NCBI RefSeq assembly: GCF_003048905.1 | Contig: NZ_PIRO01000007.1 | Location: forward strand, 1 to 50,161 | Length of the DNA stretch: 50,161 nt | Source of the DNA: Campylobacter concisus | Lineage (GTDB): Bacteria; Campylobacterota; Campylobacteria; Campylobacterales; Campylobacteraceae | Direction of reading: 5' to 3' | Part shown: positions 1 to 8,328 of the stretch, piece by piece | How positions within the stretch are numbered: position 1 is the first letter of the stretch | Layout of the letters: the number at the start of each line of letters is the position of its first letter | The notes under the pieces: generated by a model | What the model saw: only the letters and a program-made list of their open reading frames with translations | What the model was told of the DNA's origin: nothing | The model's database searches: none | Position numbers and translations under genes: made by a program

Positions 1-100
1 ATATAATGTTTTATAGTATAATATATAATATATTTTAATTTATTTATACGTATTACTATTATTTATATATTATTTTATGTATATTTAATAAAATAATCCG

Positions 101-106
101 TATAAT
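101..106 (+). promoter_or_regulatory. -10 box of a probable leaderless promoter
   Basis: A perfect TATAAT lies six bases before the ATG at 113. A start point seven bases after the box would fall on the A of that ATG. No Shine-Dalgarno-like sequence lies between, so the transcript may be leaderless. The region 1-100 is extremely AT-rich and has other TATAAT-like words, so other start points are possible. Confidence 0.5.
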
Positions 107-112
107 ACTTTA

Positions 113-358
113 ATGATTGAAACAAGTGATATATTTAATTTGCTTCACAATGCAGTTGAGGCAAAAAATATCGGTAAGAAAATTTCACAAGCAAAAATGG
201 CAGAAGAGCTTGGTGTACCAATGAGAACATATCAAGATTGGAGGCTTGGCAACTCAAAGCCACAAGCTGCTGCTGCAGTTTGCAAACTTCTTTGTGAGCT
301 TGACGACGATGAAATATTATTTGTTATCAATAAGATGAGGAAGTTATTAGGAAAATAG
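113..358 (+). CDS. Small helix-turn-helix (Xre-like) DNA-binding protein
   Basis: The protein has 81 residues. Residues 22-62 read as a Cro/CI-type helix-turn-helix: a KKISQAKMAEELGVP stretch followed by a recognition-helix-like RTYQDWRLGNSKP segment. The C-terminal 20 residues are charged and may dimerise. It is probably a transcription regulator, but the target is unknown. There is no ribosome binding site before the ATG and a TATAAT sits just upstream, so it may be translated from a leaderless message. Its stop codon is immediately followed by the ATG of a second small gene, so the two form a pair. A regulator or antitoxin role is conceivable but unproven. Confidence 0.7.
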   Translation: MIETSDIFNLLHNAVEAKNIGKKISQAKMAEELGVPMRTYQDWRLGNSKPQAAAAVCKLLCELDDDEILFVINKMRKLLGK

Positions 359-532
359 ATGGAAAATTTGACACAAAAAGAGAGAATAGACCTTGAAAGC
401 GTGTTTGCAGCTATCTGCACTAAGAAAGAGCCTAAATTTTTAGGTTTCTATAAAGACTTTTACTCGAGTGCGATTTTAAAATTTTACGTAGTTAAAGACA
501 GAATTAAAAAAATAAAAATCAAGAAAAATTAG
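359..532 (+). CDS. Small basic protein of unknown function
   Basis: This 57-codon frame starts with ATG directly after the TAG of the HTH gene (zero gap), which suggests translational coupling. The product begins MENLTQKERI, has a central aromatic stretch (FLGFYKDFYSS), and ends in a very lysine-rich tail (KKIKIKK). No family was recognised. Position and size fit an accessory partner of the HTH protein. Coding status rests only on the coupled start and the uninterrupted frame, so it is less certain than its neighbour. Confidence 0.5.
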   Translation: MENLTQKERIDLESVFAAICTKKEPKFLGFYKDFYSSAILKFYVVKDRIKKIKIKKN

Positions 533-593
533 TTTTATATTATTTGAGTAGAAAAAATATTTTTTGCTGCATTTAAAGATTAATAATTTAGAT

Positions 594-632
594 AAATTCT
601 CCTTAAATATCGACTTTATTTAAAGAGAATTT
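594..632. terminator. Long hairpin between convergent genes
   Basis: Arms 594-609 and 617-632 pair over 16 bases with one mismatch (C602 opposite A624) around a 7-base loop. A T-run follows on the plus side at about 640-646. The hairpin lies between the 3' ends of the plus-strand small gene and the minus-strand kdsB, so a bidirectional terminator is the simplest reading. Confidence 0.55.
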
Positions 633-638
633 GCCGAA

Positions 639-1352
639 TTATTTTTTACCAAATTTAGCTAGCGCTCTTTGGTAGTCCTCTTCGCTATCGATGCCGATAC
701 TTTGGCTCTCAACCTCTAGCATTGCTATCTTTTTGCCATTTTCTAGGGCGCGTAGCTGCTCGAGCTTTTCGGTATTTTCAAGGCTTGAAGGCATAAGAGC
801 ACAAAACTCTTTTAAGCTTTTTACGCTGTATCCGTAAATGCCAAGGTGCGCCTTATAGCTTTTGCACTCGCTTCTGTTAAATGGTATCCTCGATCTTGAA
901 AAATAAAGCGCATAGCCCTCAAAATCGGTCACCACTTTGACTAAATTTTTATCATCCGCAAACTCATCGTCCATCTTTTTGTAGCAAGAAAACATAAAGG
1001 CATTTTGCCTATTTTGCTCGCAAAATGCCCTAAATTTAGCGATATTTTCAGGCTCGATAAATGGCTCATCAGCCTGAACATTTATGATGATCTCGCTCTC
1101 GCTTAGCCCCAAAATTTGCGCCGCTTCGTTTATCCTGTCAGTGCCACTTTGATGATCTTTGCTAGTTAGCACCGCTTTTATGCCGTGAGCCTTGGCGATA
1201 TCAAGCACGCTTGGCTCATCCACCGCAACCGCCACATCATCCACGCCGCTTACTCTAAGAGCCGTCGCCACAAACATCGGCACGCCGTTTATCTCTTTTA
1301 AAATTTTGTTGCTAAACCTTGTTGAAGCAAGGCGGGCTGGGATGATTATCAT
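639..1352 (-). CDS. kdsB: 3-deoxy-manno-octulosonate cytidylyltransferase (CMP-Kdo synthetase)
   Basis: KdsB activates Kdo with CTP to form CMP-Kdo for lipooligosaccharide core assembly in the cytoplasm. The 237-residue protein opens with the nucleotidyltransferase motif IPARLASTRFSNK (residues 4-16) and has NVQADEPFIE at 91-100, the equivalent of the NVQGDEP metal/nucleotide motif. Length is close to the usual 240-250. An upstream ATG eight codons earlier is in frame, but the start at 1352 gives the canonical N-terminus and overlaps the thrC stop by ATGA. It is the last gene of the nadE-to-kdsB cluster, together with lpxK, another LPS gene. Confidence 0.95.
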   Translation of the reverse strand: MIIIPARLASTRFSNKILKEINGVPMFVATALRVSGVDDVAVAVDEPSVLDIAKAHGIKAVLTSKDHQSGTDRINEAAQILGLSESEIIINVQADEPFIEPENIAKFRAFCEQNRQNAFMFSCYKKMDDEFADDKNLVKVVTDFEGYALYFSRSRIPFNRSECKSYKAHLGIYGYSVKSLKEFCALMPSSLENTEKLEQLRALENGKKIAMLEVESQSIGIDSEEDYQRALAKFGKK

Positions 1353-2812
1353 CGCTCGATCCATTCTAGAACGCACTTCTCGATCTCGTCCTCTTTTATG
1401 ATGTTTTTATGCAAAATTTTCGCGCTAAATAGCGAGTTTATCGAGCTTGGCACGCTATCATTTAAGATTTTAGCGGTCTTTGCCAGCGCATCTTTTTCAT
1501 CTTTTGTATCTTTGATCTGGCACGCTTTGATCATGCTTGGCGTAAATTTCACCCAGTGCGCGGTCGATGTGATGACATTTATGCGGCTAGCATCCACCAT
1601 CTTAAAGCAAGTAGCCGTATGCGGATCGATCGCGTAGCCGCTCTTTGCGAGCTTTGCGATGTATGCCTCGCACTCTTTGTCGTCGCACCAGCTAGCCTCA
1701 AAGTCCTCTTGTAGCGCTTCAAGCTCTTGCTTGCTAAGCTTATAAAATTTGTTTTTTGCTAGGCTTTGCATGAGTTCATTAGCTCTAACGCTTCCAAATT
1801 TATCAAACAGCAAGCGCTCGACGTTTGAACTGATCAAAATGTCCATAGCTGGGCTTATCGTCTTAACCAGCTTTTTGTCTCTTAAGTCGTAAACGCCGGT
1901 TGTGAAAAACTGCGTCAAGATGTTATTTGCGTTTGAAGCGATCTTGATCTTGCCGATCTTTGCGCCCATTTTTTTAGCGTAATACGCCCCAAGTGCATTG
2001 CCAAAATTTCCACTTGGCACGATGATGTCAAAGCTCTCGTTTGCCTTAAATGCCTTTTGTTTTAGTAAATTTGCGTAGGCGTAGGCGTGGTAGATGATCT
2101 GAAAGAGGATTCTGCCAAAATTTACCGAGTTCGCCGCGCTTAGTTTAAGGCGCTTTTTCTTAAGCTCGGCCTTAAATTTATCATTTGCAAGCAGCGTTTT
2201 TAGCGCTCTTTGGGCGTCGTCAAAGTCGCCTTTTATGCCAAAAACCTTTAAATTTTCACCCTGCATAGTCTGCATCTGAAGCTTTTGAACCTCGCTCGTG
2301 CCGCCATCTGGATAGAGGCAAACGACCTTGATATTCTCGTCATTTGCAAAAGTCTGAAGTGTCGCAGGACCCGTGTCACCGCTAGTTGCGCACATGATAA
2401 GGTATCTTTCGCCTCTTTCATTTGCTAGTTGGCTAAGCAGCGATCCAAAGGGCTGAAGTGCCATATCCTTAAATGCCCTAGTTGGGCCGTGATATAGCTC
2501 GTTTACGTATAAATTTTTATCTATTTTTTTAAAAATGACTGGGTGCTTTGGATCGTCAAAACTCGCGTATCTCTTAACCGCCTTTTTGAAAAACGCCTCT
2601 GGCACGTCAAATTTAAATAGCGAGATGATGTGAAATGCAAGCTTCTCGTAGCTTAGGCTTGAAAGCTCTTGCCACTTTGCCTTTGTGATCTTTGGTAACT
2701 TTTTGGGCGCATAAAGTCCGCCGTGAGCGGAGCTTGGACTAAGCATGGCTGTGCTTAAATTTACATTTTTTACCTTTTCATCTTTCATGCTTCTAGTTGG
2801 TGTTAGTCTCAT
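1349..2812 (-). CDS. thrC: Threonine synthase
   Basis: ThrC converts O-phosphohomoserine to threonine with PLP. The 487-residue protein starts MRLTPTRS, typical of the family, and has the PLP-lysine motif THRAFKD-type sequence (PTRAFKDMALQPFG) with the Schiff-base lysine at K115. The phosphate-binding SGDTGPA segment follows. The chosen ATG overlaps the cutA stop (ATGA); an ATG 11 codons upstream lies inside cutA and gives an atypical N-terminus. The gene overlaps kdsB by 4 bases. The lysine-biosynthesis gene lysC, which makes the shared aspartyl-phosphate precursor, lies elsewhere in the window. Confidence 0.96.
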   Translation of the reverse strand: MRLTPTRSMKDEKVKNVNLSTAMLSPSSAHGGLYAPKKLPKITKAKWQELSSLSYEKLAFHIISLFKFDVPEAFFKKAVKRYASFDDPKHPVIFKKIDKNLYVNELYHGPTRAFKDMALQPFGSLLSQLANERGERYLIMCATSGDTGPATLQTFANDENIKVVCLYPDGGTSEVQKLQMQTMQGENLKVFGIKGDFDDAQRALKTLLANDKFKAELKKKRLKLSAANSVNFGRILFQIIYHAYAYANLLKQKAFKANESFDIIVPSGNFGNALGAYYAKKMGAKIGKIKIASNANNILTQFFTTGVYDLRDKKLVKTISPAMDILISSNVERLLFDKFGSVRANELMQSLAKNKFYKLSKQELEALQEDFEASWCDDKECEAYIAKLAKSGYAIDPHTATCFKMVDASRINVITSTAHWVKFTPSMIKACQIKDTKDEKDALAKTAKILNDSVPSSINSLFSAKILHKNIIKEDEIEKCVLEWIER

Positions 2813-3123
2813 TTTTTGCCTTTTTTGGTTGATTTTTTTATCCATTTTTCGTATTTTTCAAATACCTCTTTTGGCTTAAGTGCCAAAATTTCTGGGGTTT
2901 CGTAGCTGTGGTGCTTTCTTATAAATTTAGCTACTTTTTTAAATTTCTCGTCTGTTTTTATGAGTAAAATTTGCTCTTTTTCACCAAAAAGCTTCTCTTG
3001 CCAGATATATACGCTTTTTGCGCTAAAGCTACTCACACAAGCAGTAAGGCCCTTTTTCACGAGCTTTTTGCTTAGTTTTTTTGCCTCTTTTTTCTTTGCG
3101 ACTGAGGTGATTAAAATTCTCAT
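2809..3123 (-). CDS. cutA: CutA-like divalent cation tolerance protein
   Basis: A 104-residue protein with CutA signatures: an N-terminal ILITSV strand, ACVSSF, YIWQEKL (family YxWqgk), LLIKT, and HSYETPEILAL, which is the conserved HpYevPE motif. CutA proteins are small trimeric ferredoxin-like-fold proteins linked to metal tolerance, though their exact biochemical role is unsettled. The C-terminus is lysine-rich. It overlaps thrC by 4 bases and follows lpxK with a 50-base gap that contains a TATAAT on its strand, so it may also have its own promoter. Confidence 0.88.
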   Translation of the reverse strand: MRILITSVAKKKEAKKLSKKLVKKGLTACVSSFSAKSVYIWQEKLFGEKEQILLIKTDEKFKKVAKFIRKHHSYETPEILALKPKEVFEKYEKWIKKSTKKGKK

Positions 3124-3157
3124 TTTGATCTAAATTTTCCTTTTAAAAAGTGGCTCA

Positions 3158-3163
3158 TTATAA
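3158..3163 (-). promoter_or_regulatory. Candidate internal -10 box before cutA
   Basis: On the minus strand this reads TATAAT preceded by TTGT, in the lpxK-cutA gap. A start about seven bases on would leave a leader of roughly 28 bases containing an AAGGAAAA ribosome site. Supported by motif and position only. Confidence 0.4.
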
Positions 3164-3173
3164 CAAAATGGGC

Positions 3174-4094
3174 TTAAATTTGCTGCGCCAAAACCTTTTT
3201 AAAATCCTCGCTTAGCGTAACTTCAAGCGTGATAAGCGATACTGGCAAACCAAAATCTTTTGCCTTTACATAGTCCTTTTGCGTCATCAAAAGCGAGGTG
3301 GCACCGTAACTTTGCAAAATTTCACTTAGTTCATCTTTTGAAAAATCATAATGGTCAGGAAAAAAGACGCGAGCTATGCACTCATCAAAAAATGGCTTGA
3401 GGCGCTCTGGGTTTGCTATGGCGGTTACTAGTACCATTTTTTCGCTTTTATTTAAAATTTCACTCTTTCTAAAATGAGTTTGCCCTTCAATCGCCACAAA
3501 ATCAGCAAATTTATAAAAGCTAAATGGATATCTGTAAGCTCCACTTGGCAGGCAAAATTTTAGCTTTGGCTCTGGATTTGGGCGTACTAGAATGTCAAAT
3601 TTGGCTATGTCAAATTTAGAAAATCCATCATCCAGTAAGATATACTTTGCGCCGTGAGTTTTAGCGTAATCTATAGCTACTTTTCTATCTTCGCTTACTA
3701 TTACATTTGCGTTTTTAAGGCTTGTAGCGTATATCATTGCTTCATCGCCGCTTGCTGCTACGTCAAGCAAAATTTCGCCATTTCGAGCGACAACTTGCAT
3801 GCCTTTGCTCTTTCTTTTGTAGCCTCTAAGAATAATAAAAGCGCCCTCGAAATTCTTAGCAATTGCCACGCAAAGCGGGGTCTTACCACTTCCTCCAAGT
3901 GTCAAATTTCCCATGCTTATTATCTTTATGCCAAAGTCTATTTTTCTAGCAGTAAATTTCTTAAAAATAACAATAAGAAAATAGATAAAACTTAATGGCA
4001 AAAGTAAAAATGCTAGTAAAATTTGGAAGAAATTTGGGCGAAAGAAGTAGTCATTCGCCCAAGAATGCAAAAAAATATTCAATTTCCTAAACAC
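3174..4094 (-). CDS. lpxK: Tetraacyldisaccharide 4'-kinase (lipid A synthesis)
   Basis: LpxK phosphorylates the 4' position of the lipid A disaccharide at the inner membrane face. The 306-residue protein has an N-terminal hydrophobic anchor at about 25-45, a Walker A motif GGSGKT at 67-72 after SMGNLTL, and a later LLDDGF segment (family LDDGFQ). The start is GTG and overlaps the DegT-type gene by 8 bases. Its downstream neighbours thrC and kdsB are often linked with it in Campylobacter. The usual family length is 310-340, so this is at the short end. Confidence 0.93.
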   Translation of the reverse strand: MFRKLNIFLHSWANDYFFRPNFFQILLAFLLLPLSFIYFLIVIFKKFTARKIDFGIKIISMGNLTLGGSGKTPLCVAIAKNFEGAFIILRGYKRKSKGMQVVARNGEILLDVAASGDEAMIYATSLKNANVIVSEDRKVAIDYAKTHGAKYILLDDGFSKFDIAKFDILVRPNPEPKLKFCLPSGAYRYPFSFYKFADFVAIEGQTHFRKSEILNKSEKMVLVTAIANPERLKPFFDECIARVFFPDHYDFSKDELSEILQSYGATSLLMTQKDYVKAKDFGLPVSLITLEVTLSEDFKKVLAQQI

Positions 4095-5217
4095 GATTTT
4101 TAGAAATTTCTTTTACTTTGTTGCAGATATATTGCACCTCTTCGTCACTCAAACTATGATAAATAGGCAGTGACAACACTTGCTGATAATTTTTTAAAGC
4201 ATTTGGAAAATCATTTACTTTAAGTGAGTATTTGTTTTTGTAATAACTTAGTAAATGTATCGGTATGTAGTGCAATGATGTATGAATGCCGTGTTCCAAA
4301 AGCTCTCTAGCAAAGCCGTCACGATTTTTATTTATCTTAATAATATACTGAGTATAAATGTGCTCGCGTTTTTTGACAGGGATTGTTATATTGTGGCACT
4401 CGCCAAGCTCTTTATCATAAATTCTTGCGATCTCTTGTCTTCTTTGTATGAGCTTATCTGTTCTTTCTAGTTGTGCAATAGAAAATGCTGCATTTATCGA
4501 GTTTATATCATACTTTAAGCCAATATCTACGACATCATAAATATAACTCAAGCTACCAAATTTATCAATGCCATTTACAAGAGCATAGTTACGAAGTAGT
4601 TTTGCTCTTTTATAAATTTCCTCATCATTTGTCGTAAAAAATCCAACCGTTGATATAGGATTTTGTACACGCGAATGTGTTTGAAAGCATGACAAAAAGG
4701 AGTCTGAGCCAACTTTTTTACCATTGTATGTTAGTCCCATACCGCGATTTGCATCATCTAAAATTTTTACACCGTATTTCTCACAAACCGCCGTTATCTC
4801 ATCCATCCTAGCACTTTGACCTGCGATATGAGAGATAAAAGCACATTTTAATTTTTTATGATTTTGCTCTTTTAGCACTTTCTCAAGGGCATCTGGGCAG
4901 ATATTAAAATCTTCTTCATCAACATCCACAAAAATAGGTTCAGCATCAAAATGTCTAACAGCTTGTGCAATGCTAGGAAAAGCATTTATGGAGCAAATGA
5001 CCTTATCTCCGCGTTTAGTGTCAAGCGCGCTTAGTGCCAAGTGATGTGCGGCCGCGATATTATTTGTGGTAACTACAAATTTTGCACCAAAATACTCTTT
5101 TAACTTCTCTTCAAATCTAGCAACGATATTAGTAGTATTTTCAGAGTGCAAAGCCTCCTCAATAAGCTCACTTTCACGCTCAGTGATAGTTGGTCTATAA
5201 AACGGAATCTCTCTCAT
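4087..5217 (-). CDS. DegT/DnrJ/EryC1/StrS-family protein with Val at the PLP-lysine site
   Basis: The 376-residue protein has the fold-type-I sugar aminotransferase layout: IPFYRPTI at the N-terminus, [12 protein letters not shown] (family TSGTaALhlAL), a [11 protein letters not shown] segment with D155 as the PLP-nitrogen aspartate, and GFFTTND at 202-208. In active members a lysine stands in the SFHxxKxITTGEGG block; here the aligned [16 protein letters not shown] segment has V184 and no lysine. His181 and Arg183 lie nearby. Classical PLP transamination therefore looks unlikely. It could be a non-catalytic paralogue or have altered chemistry, as dehydratase relatives with His in this position do. 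It lies between nadE and lpxK, so a surface-sugar role is possible. Confidence 0.8.
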   Translation of the reverse strand: MREIPFYRPTITERESELIEEALHSENTTNIVARFEEKLKEYFGAKFVVTTNNIAAAHHLALSALDTKRGDKVICSINAFPSIAQAVRHFDAEPIFVDVDEEDFNICPDALEKVLKEQNHKKLKCAFISHIAGQSARMDEITAVCEKYGVKILDDANRGMGLTYNGKKVGSDSFLSCFQTHSRVQNPISTVGFFTTNDEEIYKRAKLLRNYALVNGIDKFGSLSYIYDVVDIGLKYDINSINAAFSIAQLERTDKLIQRRQEIARIYDKELGECHNITIPVKKREHIYTQYIIKINKNRDGFARELLEHGIHTSLHYIPIHLLSYYKNKYSLKVNDFPNALKNYQQVLSLPIYHSLSDEEVQYICNKVKEISKNRV

Positions 5218-5227
5218 CTTTAATCCT

Positions 5228-5965
5228 TTAAATTTTCACTATCAACGGCATTTGTCGTTTAAACCTGTTTGAAACAACTCTATTTTCTATATCCGATACT
5301 GCTTTTAATCCAAACTTTTTGATGACTTGCTCCTTGTTATTTTCTAAATTTTCTAAAATCTCATCGATAACAGCATAACTGTAACCTATGTCGCCTTCGT
5401 CACTTTGTCCATCCCACAAATCAGCCGAAGGTGCTTTGTTGATAAAATTTTTATCAACCCCAAGATGTTTTGCAAATTCAAAAATTTCACTTTTGTAAAG
5501 CTCTCCGATAGGATTTATTGCACATGCTAAATCCCCAAATATCGTACCGTATCCAAGCATAAGCTCACTTTTGTTGCTTGTTCCGATAACTAGAGCGTTT
5601 ATACTAGATGAATAATCATAAAGCAAGCTCATTCTAACTCTAGCTGCTAAATTCCCTTTTCTTAAATTGCTTAAATTTACATCTATCGTTTCGTAAAAGG
5701 CATTTAAAATACCCTCTATGGATAAAACCTTATATTTTATGTTTAATTTTTCGCATAAATTTAAGGCATCGTCCATATTTTGTCTGTTTGATGATGCTGT
5801 TGGCATGATGAGTGCATGAGTTTCATTTGGTTTTGCTCTTGCACACAAAGTCGCTACCACAGCAGAATCAATACCTCCACTAACACCCAACAACAAATTT
5901 TTATCTTTAGTTTTATCTTTTAAGCTAAAAACTAAAGTTTCTTCAATCTTTTGATACTCCTTCAT
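5228..5965 (-). CDS. nadE: NAD+ synthase
   Basis: NadE amidates nicotinic acid adenine dinucleotide to NAD+ using ATP. The 245-residue protein has the PP-loop SGGIDS at 29-34, then GTSNKSELMLGYGT, GDLACAINPIGELYKSEI and KAPSADLWDGQSDE, all strong NadE signatures. It lacks a glutaminase domain, so it is the short, ammonia-dependent type. The ATG at 5965 has AAGGAAG just upstream; a TTG 11 codons earlier is in frame but has no clear ribosome site. It heads the minus-strand cluster that continues into the DegT-type gene after 10 bases. NAD made here also feeds LigA in this window. Confidence 0.95.
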   Translation of the reverse strand: MKEYQKIEETLVFSLKDKTKDKNLLLGVSGGIDSAVVATLCARAKPNETHALIMPTASSNRQNMDDALNLCEKLNIKYKVLSIEGILNAFYETIDVNLSNLRKGNLAARVRMSLLYDYSSSINALVIGTSNKSELMLGYGTIFGDLACAINPIGELYKSEIFEFAKHLGVDKNFINKAPSADLWDGQSDEGDIGYSYAVIDEILENLENNKEQVIKKFGLKAVSDIENRVVSNRFKRQMPLIVKI

Positions 5966-6085
5966 TCTTCCTTTGCCTAGATTTGCTTCCTTTTGCAAAA
6001 ATTATACTCATTAAATTTAAAATTTTTCTTTAAGTTTAAGTAAAAAGATGTAAAATTTTAAGAAATAATAAATTTAAGGTAAAAA

Positions 6086-6688
6086 ATGAGAGTAATGCAC
6101 AAAAGTTTTGGAGATTTTGGCACTAATTGTTACATCGTTACAAAACATGACTCATCTTTAGTGATAGATCCAGGAGACGGGGCAAAAGAATGGGTTTTGC
6201 AAAATGCTAAAAATTTAAAAACCATCCTTTGTACTCACGGGCATTTTGACCATATCTTTGACGTGAGCGAACTAAAAAATGAGCTAGAAATTCCAGTTTA
6301 TATTAACAAATTTGATGCTTTCATGTGTGAGAGTGATATTTTTGGTTATATGAAAAGTACTTTTACTCCGGATGTTTTAGTTGATAATGATGAAAATTTT
6401 AACATTGATGATTTTTGCATCAAATTTCATCATTTTCCAGGACATACACCAGGTTGCTCGATGATAGAGATAGATGACATGATGTTTAGTGGAGATTTTT
6501 TATTTAGAGGAAGCATAGGACGCTGGGATTTTCCTTTTTCAGATAAAAATGAAATGTTAAAAAGCCTAGAAAAGTGTAAAAATTTAAAAGGTAACTTCAC
6601 ACTTTATCCAGGACACGGAGAAGGCGGTACGCTAAAGGCCGAGCAAAACAATATTGATTATTGGATAGATATAGTAAAAAATAGCTAA
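6086..6688 (+). CDS. Metallo-beta-lactamase-fold hydrolase (glyoxalase II-like)
   Basis: The 200-residue protein has the zinc motif THGHFDH at 50-56, an N-terminal GTNCYIV strand, VIDPGD, a later FPGHTPGC with the third metal histidine, MFSGDFLFRGSIGR with the bridging aspartate, and YPGHGEG near the C-terminus. This is the compact bacterial GloB-like hydrolase form. The true substrate cannot be told from sequence; thioester hydrolysis is the family expectation. It is divergent from nadE with an intergenic gap of about 120 bases. Confidence 0.88.
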   Translation: MRVMHKSFGDFGTNCYIVTKHDSSLVIDPGDGAKEWVLQNAKNLKTILCTHGHFDHIFDVSELKNELEIPVYINKFDAFMCESDIFGYMKSTFTPDVLVDNDENFNIDDFCIKFHHFPGHTPGCSMIEIDDMMFSGDFLFRGSIGRWDFPFSDKNEMLKSLEKCKNLKGNFTLYPGHGEGGTLKAEQNNIDYWIDIVKNS

Positions 6689-6832
6689 AAATTTCGGTGG
6701 TATTAATTTCAAGTTTCAAACTTCTAAAATACGCTTAACCACTATTAAAATTTATATTTTTTTATAAAACTAAGAGTCAATCAAAAAAGATAGAAAAATT
6801 TTGTATGGGGTCTATTTTAAATTTTAAAGAGG

Positions 6833-6854
6833 TCCGAGCGAAAACTCGCTCGGA
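6833..6854 (-). terminator. Terminator hairpin after porA
   Basis: Arms TCCGAGCG (6833-6840) and CGCTCGGA (6847-6854) pair perfectly around a 6-base loop, 9 bases after the porA stop. Past the hairpin on the minus strand comes a moderately U-rich stretch. It fits an intrinsic terminator for a highly expressed gene. Confidence 0.7.
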
Positions 6855-6863
6855 TATAATGTT

Positions 6864-8141
6864 TTAGAAGCTATATTTTGCTTCAAATCTTATACGATTT
6901 TGTTTAAAGCTTTCGCTATCTTTTTTATCTTTAGCAGCTGCATACCAAGTTAGGAAATTAAGTTTTTTGCTATATTTGTAGCTAGCTTGTGCATACCACT
7001 CATTTCTTTTTGCTCTCTCTTTATTAAGAGCATAGCTTGTACCTTTACCTTGAGTATAACCAGCACCAAGACCAAATTTATCTATATCATATCCAGCATT
7101 AACAAACCAGTAATCGTTGTCACCTTTGATATTATTGTAGTATTGTTTGCCACCACTCATTACACCATTTAATATTTTAGCTGGGTTGATTAGCTGACCA
7201 TTTGCATCGATTGATGTAAATGCGATTTTACCGCTATTTCTAGTATCTCTATCTCTATTTTTAGCGTCAAATTCTAAATAACCAGCATTAAATTTAGCAC
7301 CAAATAGTTTTGTTCCAGCTTGAACAGCCCAAAAGTCAGCATCAGTTACTTTTTTGTGATCTGAATCACTATAAACATATTGACCTTTTAGGTTTAGGTT
7401 TATATCGTCAGTTACATTAAAGCTAAATGCTGCTTCAGCACCATAAAGTGTTGCTATTTCTTGTAGATTTGCAATAGCTACTTTAAATGATACTGGGTCG
7501 TAGCTACCAACTGCACCTAAATAATAAAGATTAGCAGGAGCGTCATGGAATTTTGTACCATCCGTTACTTCTTTTAGGAAAGGTCCATCTACTTCATCAC
7601 TATTGTTTTCTATGGCATCATAAGCAGCAGCTGTTAAAGTAAGACCAGATACATCTGTACTTACCGCTTTTAGACCAGTAGCTGCTATATCACCATCATC
7701 ATAGAAAGTTTTGATAAGTTGTTTACCAGCTGTAATAGTAGTGTTAGATACTTTGTATCCTAGATACATCTCATATACACCAAAAGAATTTGTTGTATTT
7801 GTTTTATCTGTACCATCAATTATTCCTCCATTGGCGTCTCTTTTTTCATTGTTGTCACCAGAACCATCTGTAGCAGCATATCTTAGTGTTAAAACGCCAA
7901 AGAAGTTATCATCAATTGCAGCTTTAAATGATGTTTGCATTCTAAACGCATGCCCAGCAGTATCATTTGTGCCAGCTTTTGTATCAGCTTTTCTATCACG
8001 GTTATCATTTGTATAACGATATCTTGCAAATCCTGAAAGATCTACATTTTTTATAGCTTCTTCAAGTGGAGTTGCACTTGCAACGCTTGAAAATGCACCT
8101 AAAGCAACCAAAGCAGCTAAGCTAACTTTTGTAAGTTTCAT
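6864..8141 (-). CDS. porA: Major outer membrane porin (PorA/MOMP-like)
   Basis: A 425-residue outer membrane beta-barrel precursor. Residues 1-23 are a clear signal peptide ending in SVASA, followed by TPLEEAIKNVDLSGFARYRYTND, the typical start of mature Campylobacter MOMP. The rest alternates amphipathic strands with polar loops, and the protein ends in RIRFEAKYSF with a C-terminal Phe, the barrel assembly signal. It is monocistronic, with an AAGGAGA ribosome site, a candidate -10 upstream and a strong hairpin after the stop. It is probably the main diffusion porin and surface antigen. Confidence 0.93.
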   Translation of the reverse strand: MKLTKVSLAALVALGAFSSVASATPLEEAIKNVDLSGFARYRYTNDNRDRKADTKAGTNDTAGHAFRMQTSFKAAIDDNFFGVLTLRYAATDGSGDNNEKRDANGGIIDGTDKTNTTNSFGVYEMYLGYKVSNTTITAGKQLIKTFYDDGDIAATGLKAVSTDVSGLTLTAAAYDAIENNSDEVDGPFLKEVTDGTKFHDAPANLYYLGAVGSYDPVSFKVAIANLQEIATLYGAEAAFSFNVTDDINLNLKGQYVYSDSDHKKVTDADFWAVQAGTKLFGAKFNAGYLEFDAKNRDRDTRNSGKIAFTSIDANGQLINPAKILNGVMSGGKQYYNNIKGDNDYWFVNAGYDIDKFGLGAGYTQGKGTSYALNKERAKRNEWYAQASYKYSKKLNFLTWYAAAKDKKDSESFKQNRIRFEAKYSF

Positions 8142-8176
8142 CTAAATCTCCTTTTGATAAAAAGTTTTGAAAGGAT

Positions 8177-8182
8177 ATTATC
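8177..8182 (-). promoter_or_regulatory. Candidate -10 box for porA
   Basis: The minus strand reads TATGATAATAT here; GATAAT at this place would give a leader of about 28 bases that includes the AAGGAGA site. Further up, GGTAA occurs twice 11 bases apart (plus strand TTACC at about 8232 and 8243). The role of that repeat is unknown. Confidence 0.4.
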
Positions 8183-8328
8183 ATAGAAAATTAATTTTAT
8201 TGCTTAATTTTTCTTAAAAATTTAAAAAATGTTACCAATTATTTACCAAAATAGGATAATGAGATAAAGATTGTCTTTTTAAAATTTTGTTTTATTTGGG
8301 ATTAAAAATCAAAAATTTTTACTTACTT

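Noticed and set aside
4087-5217. Calling this gene pseC or another named aminotransferase
   Set aside because: It belongs to the family by fold motifs, but the catalytic lysine is missing, so a named activity cannot be supported.
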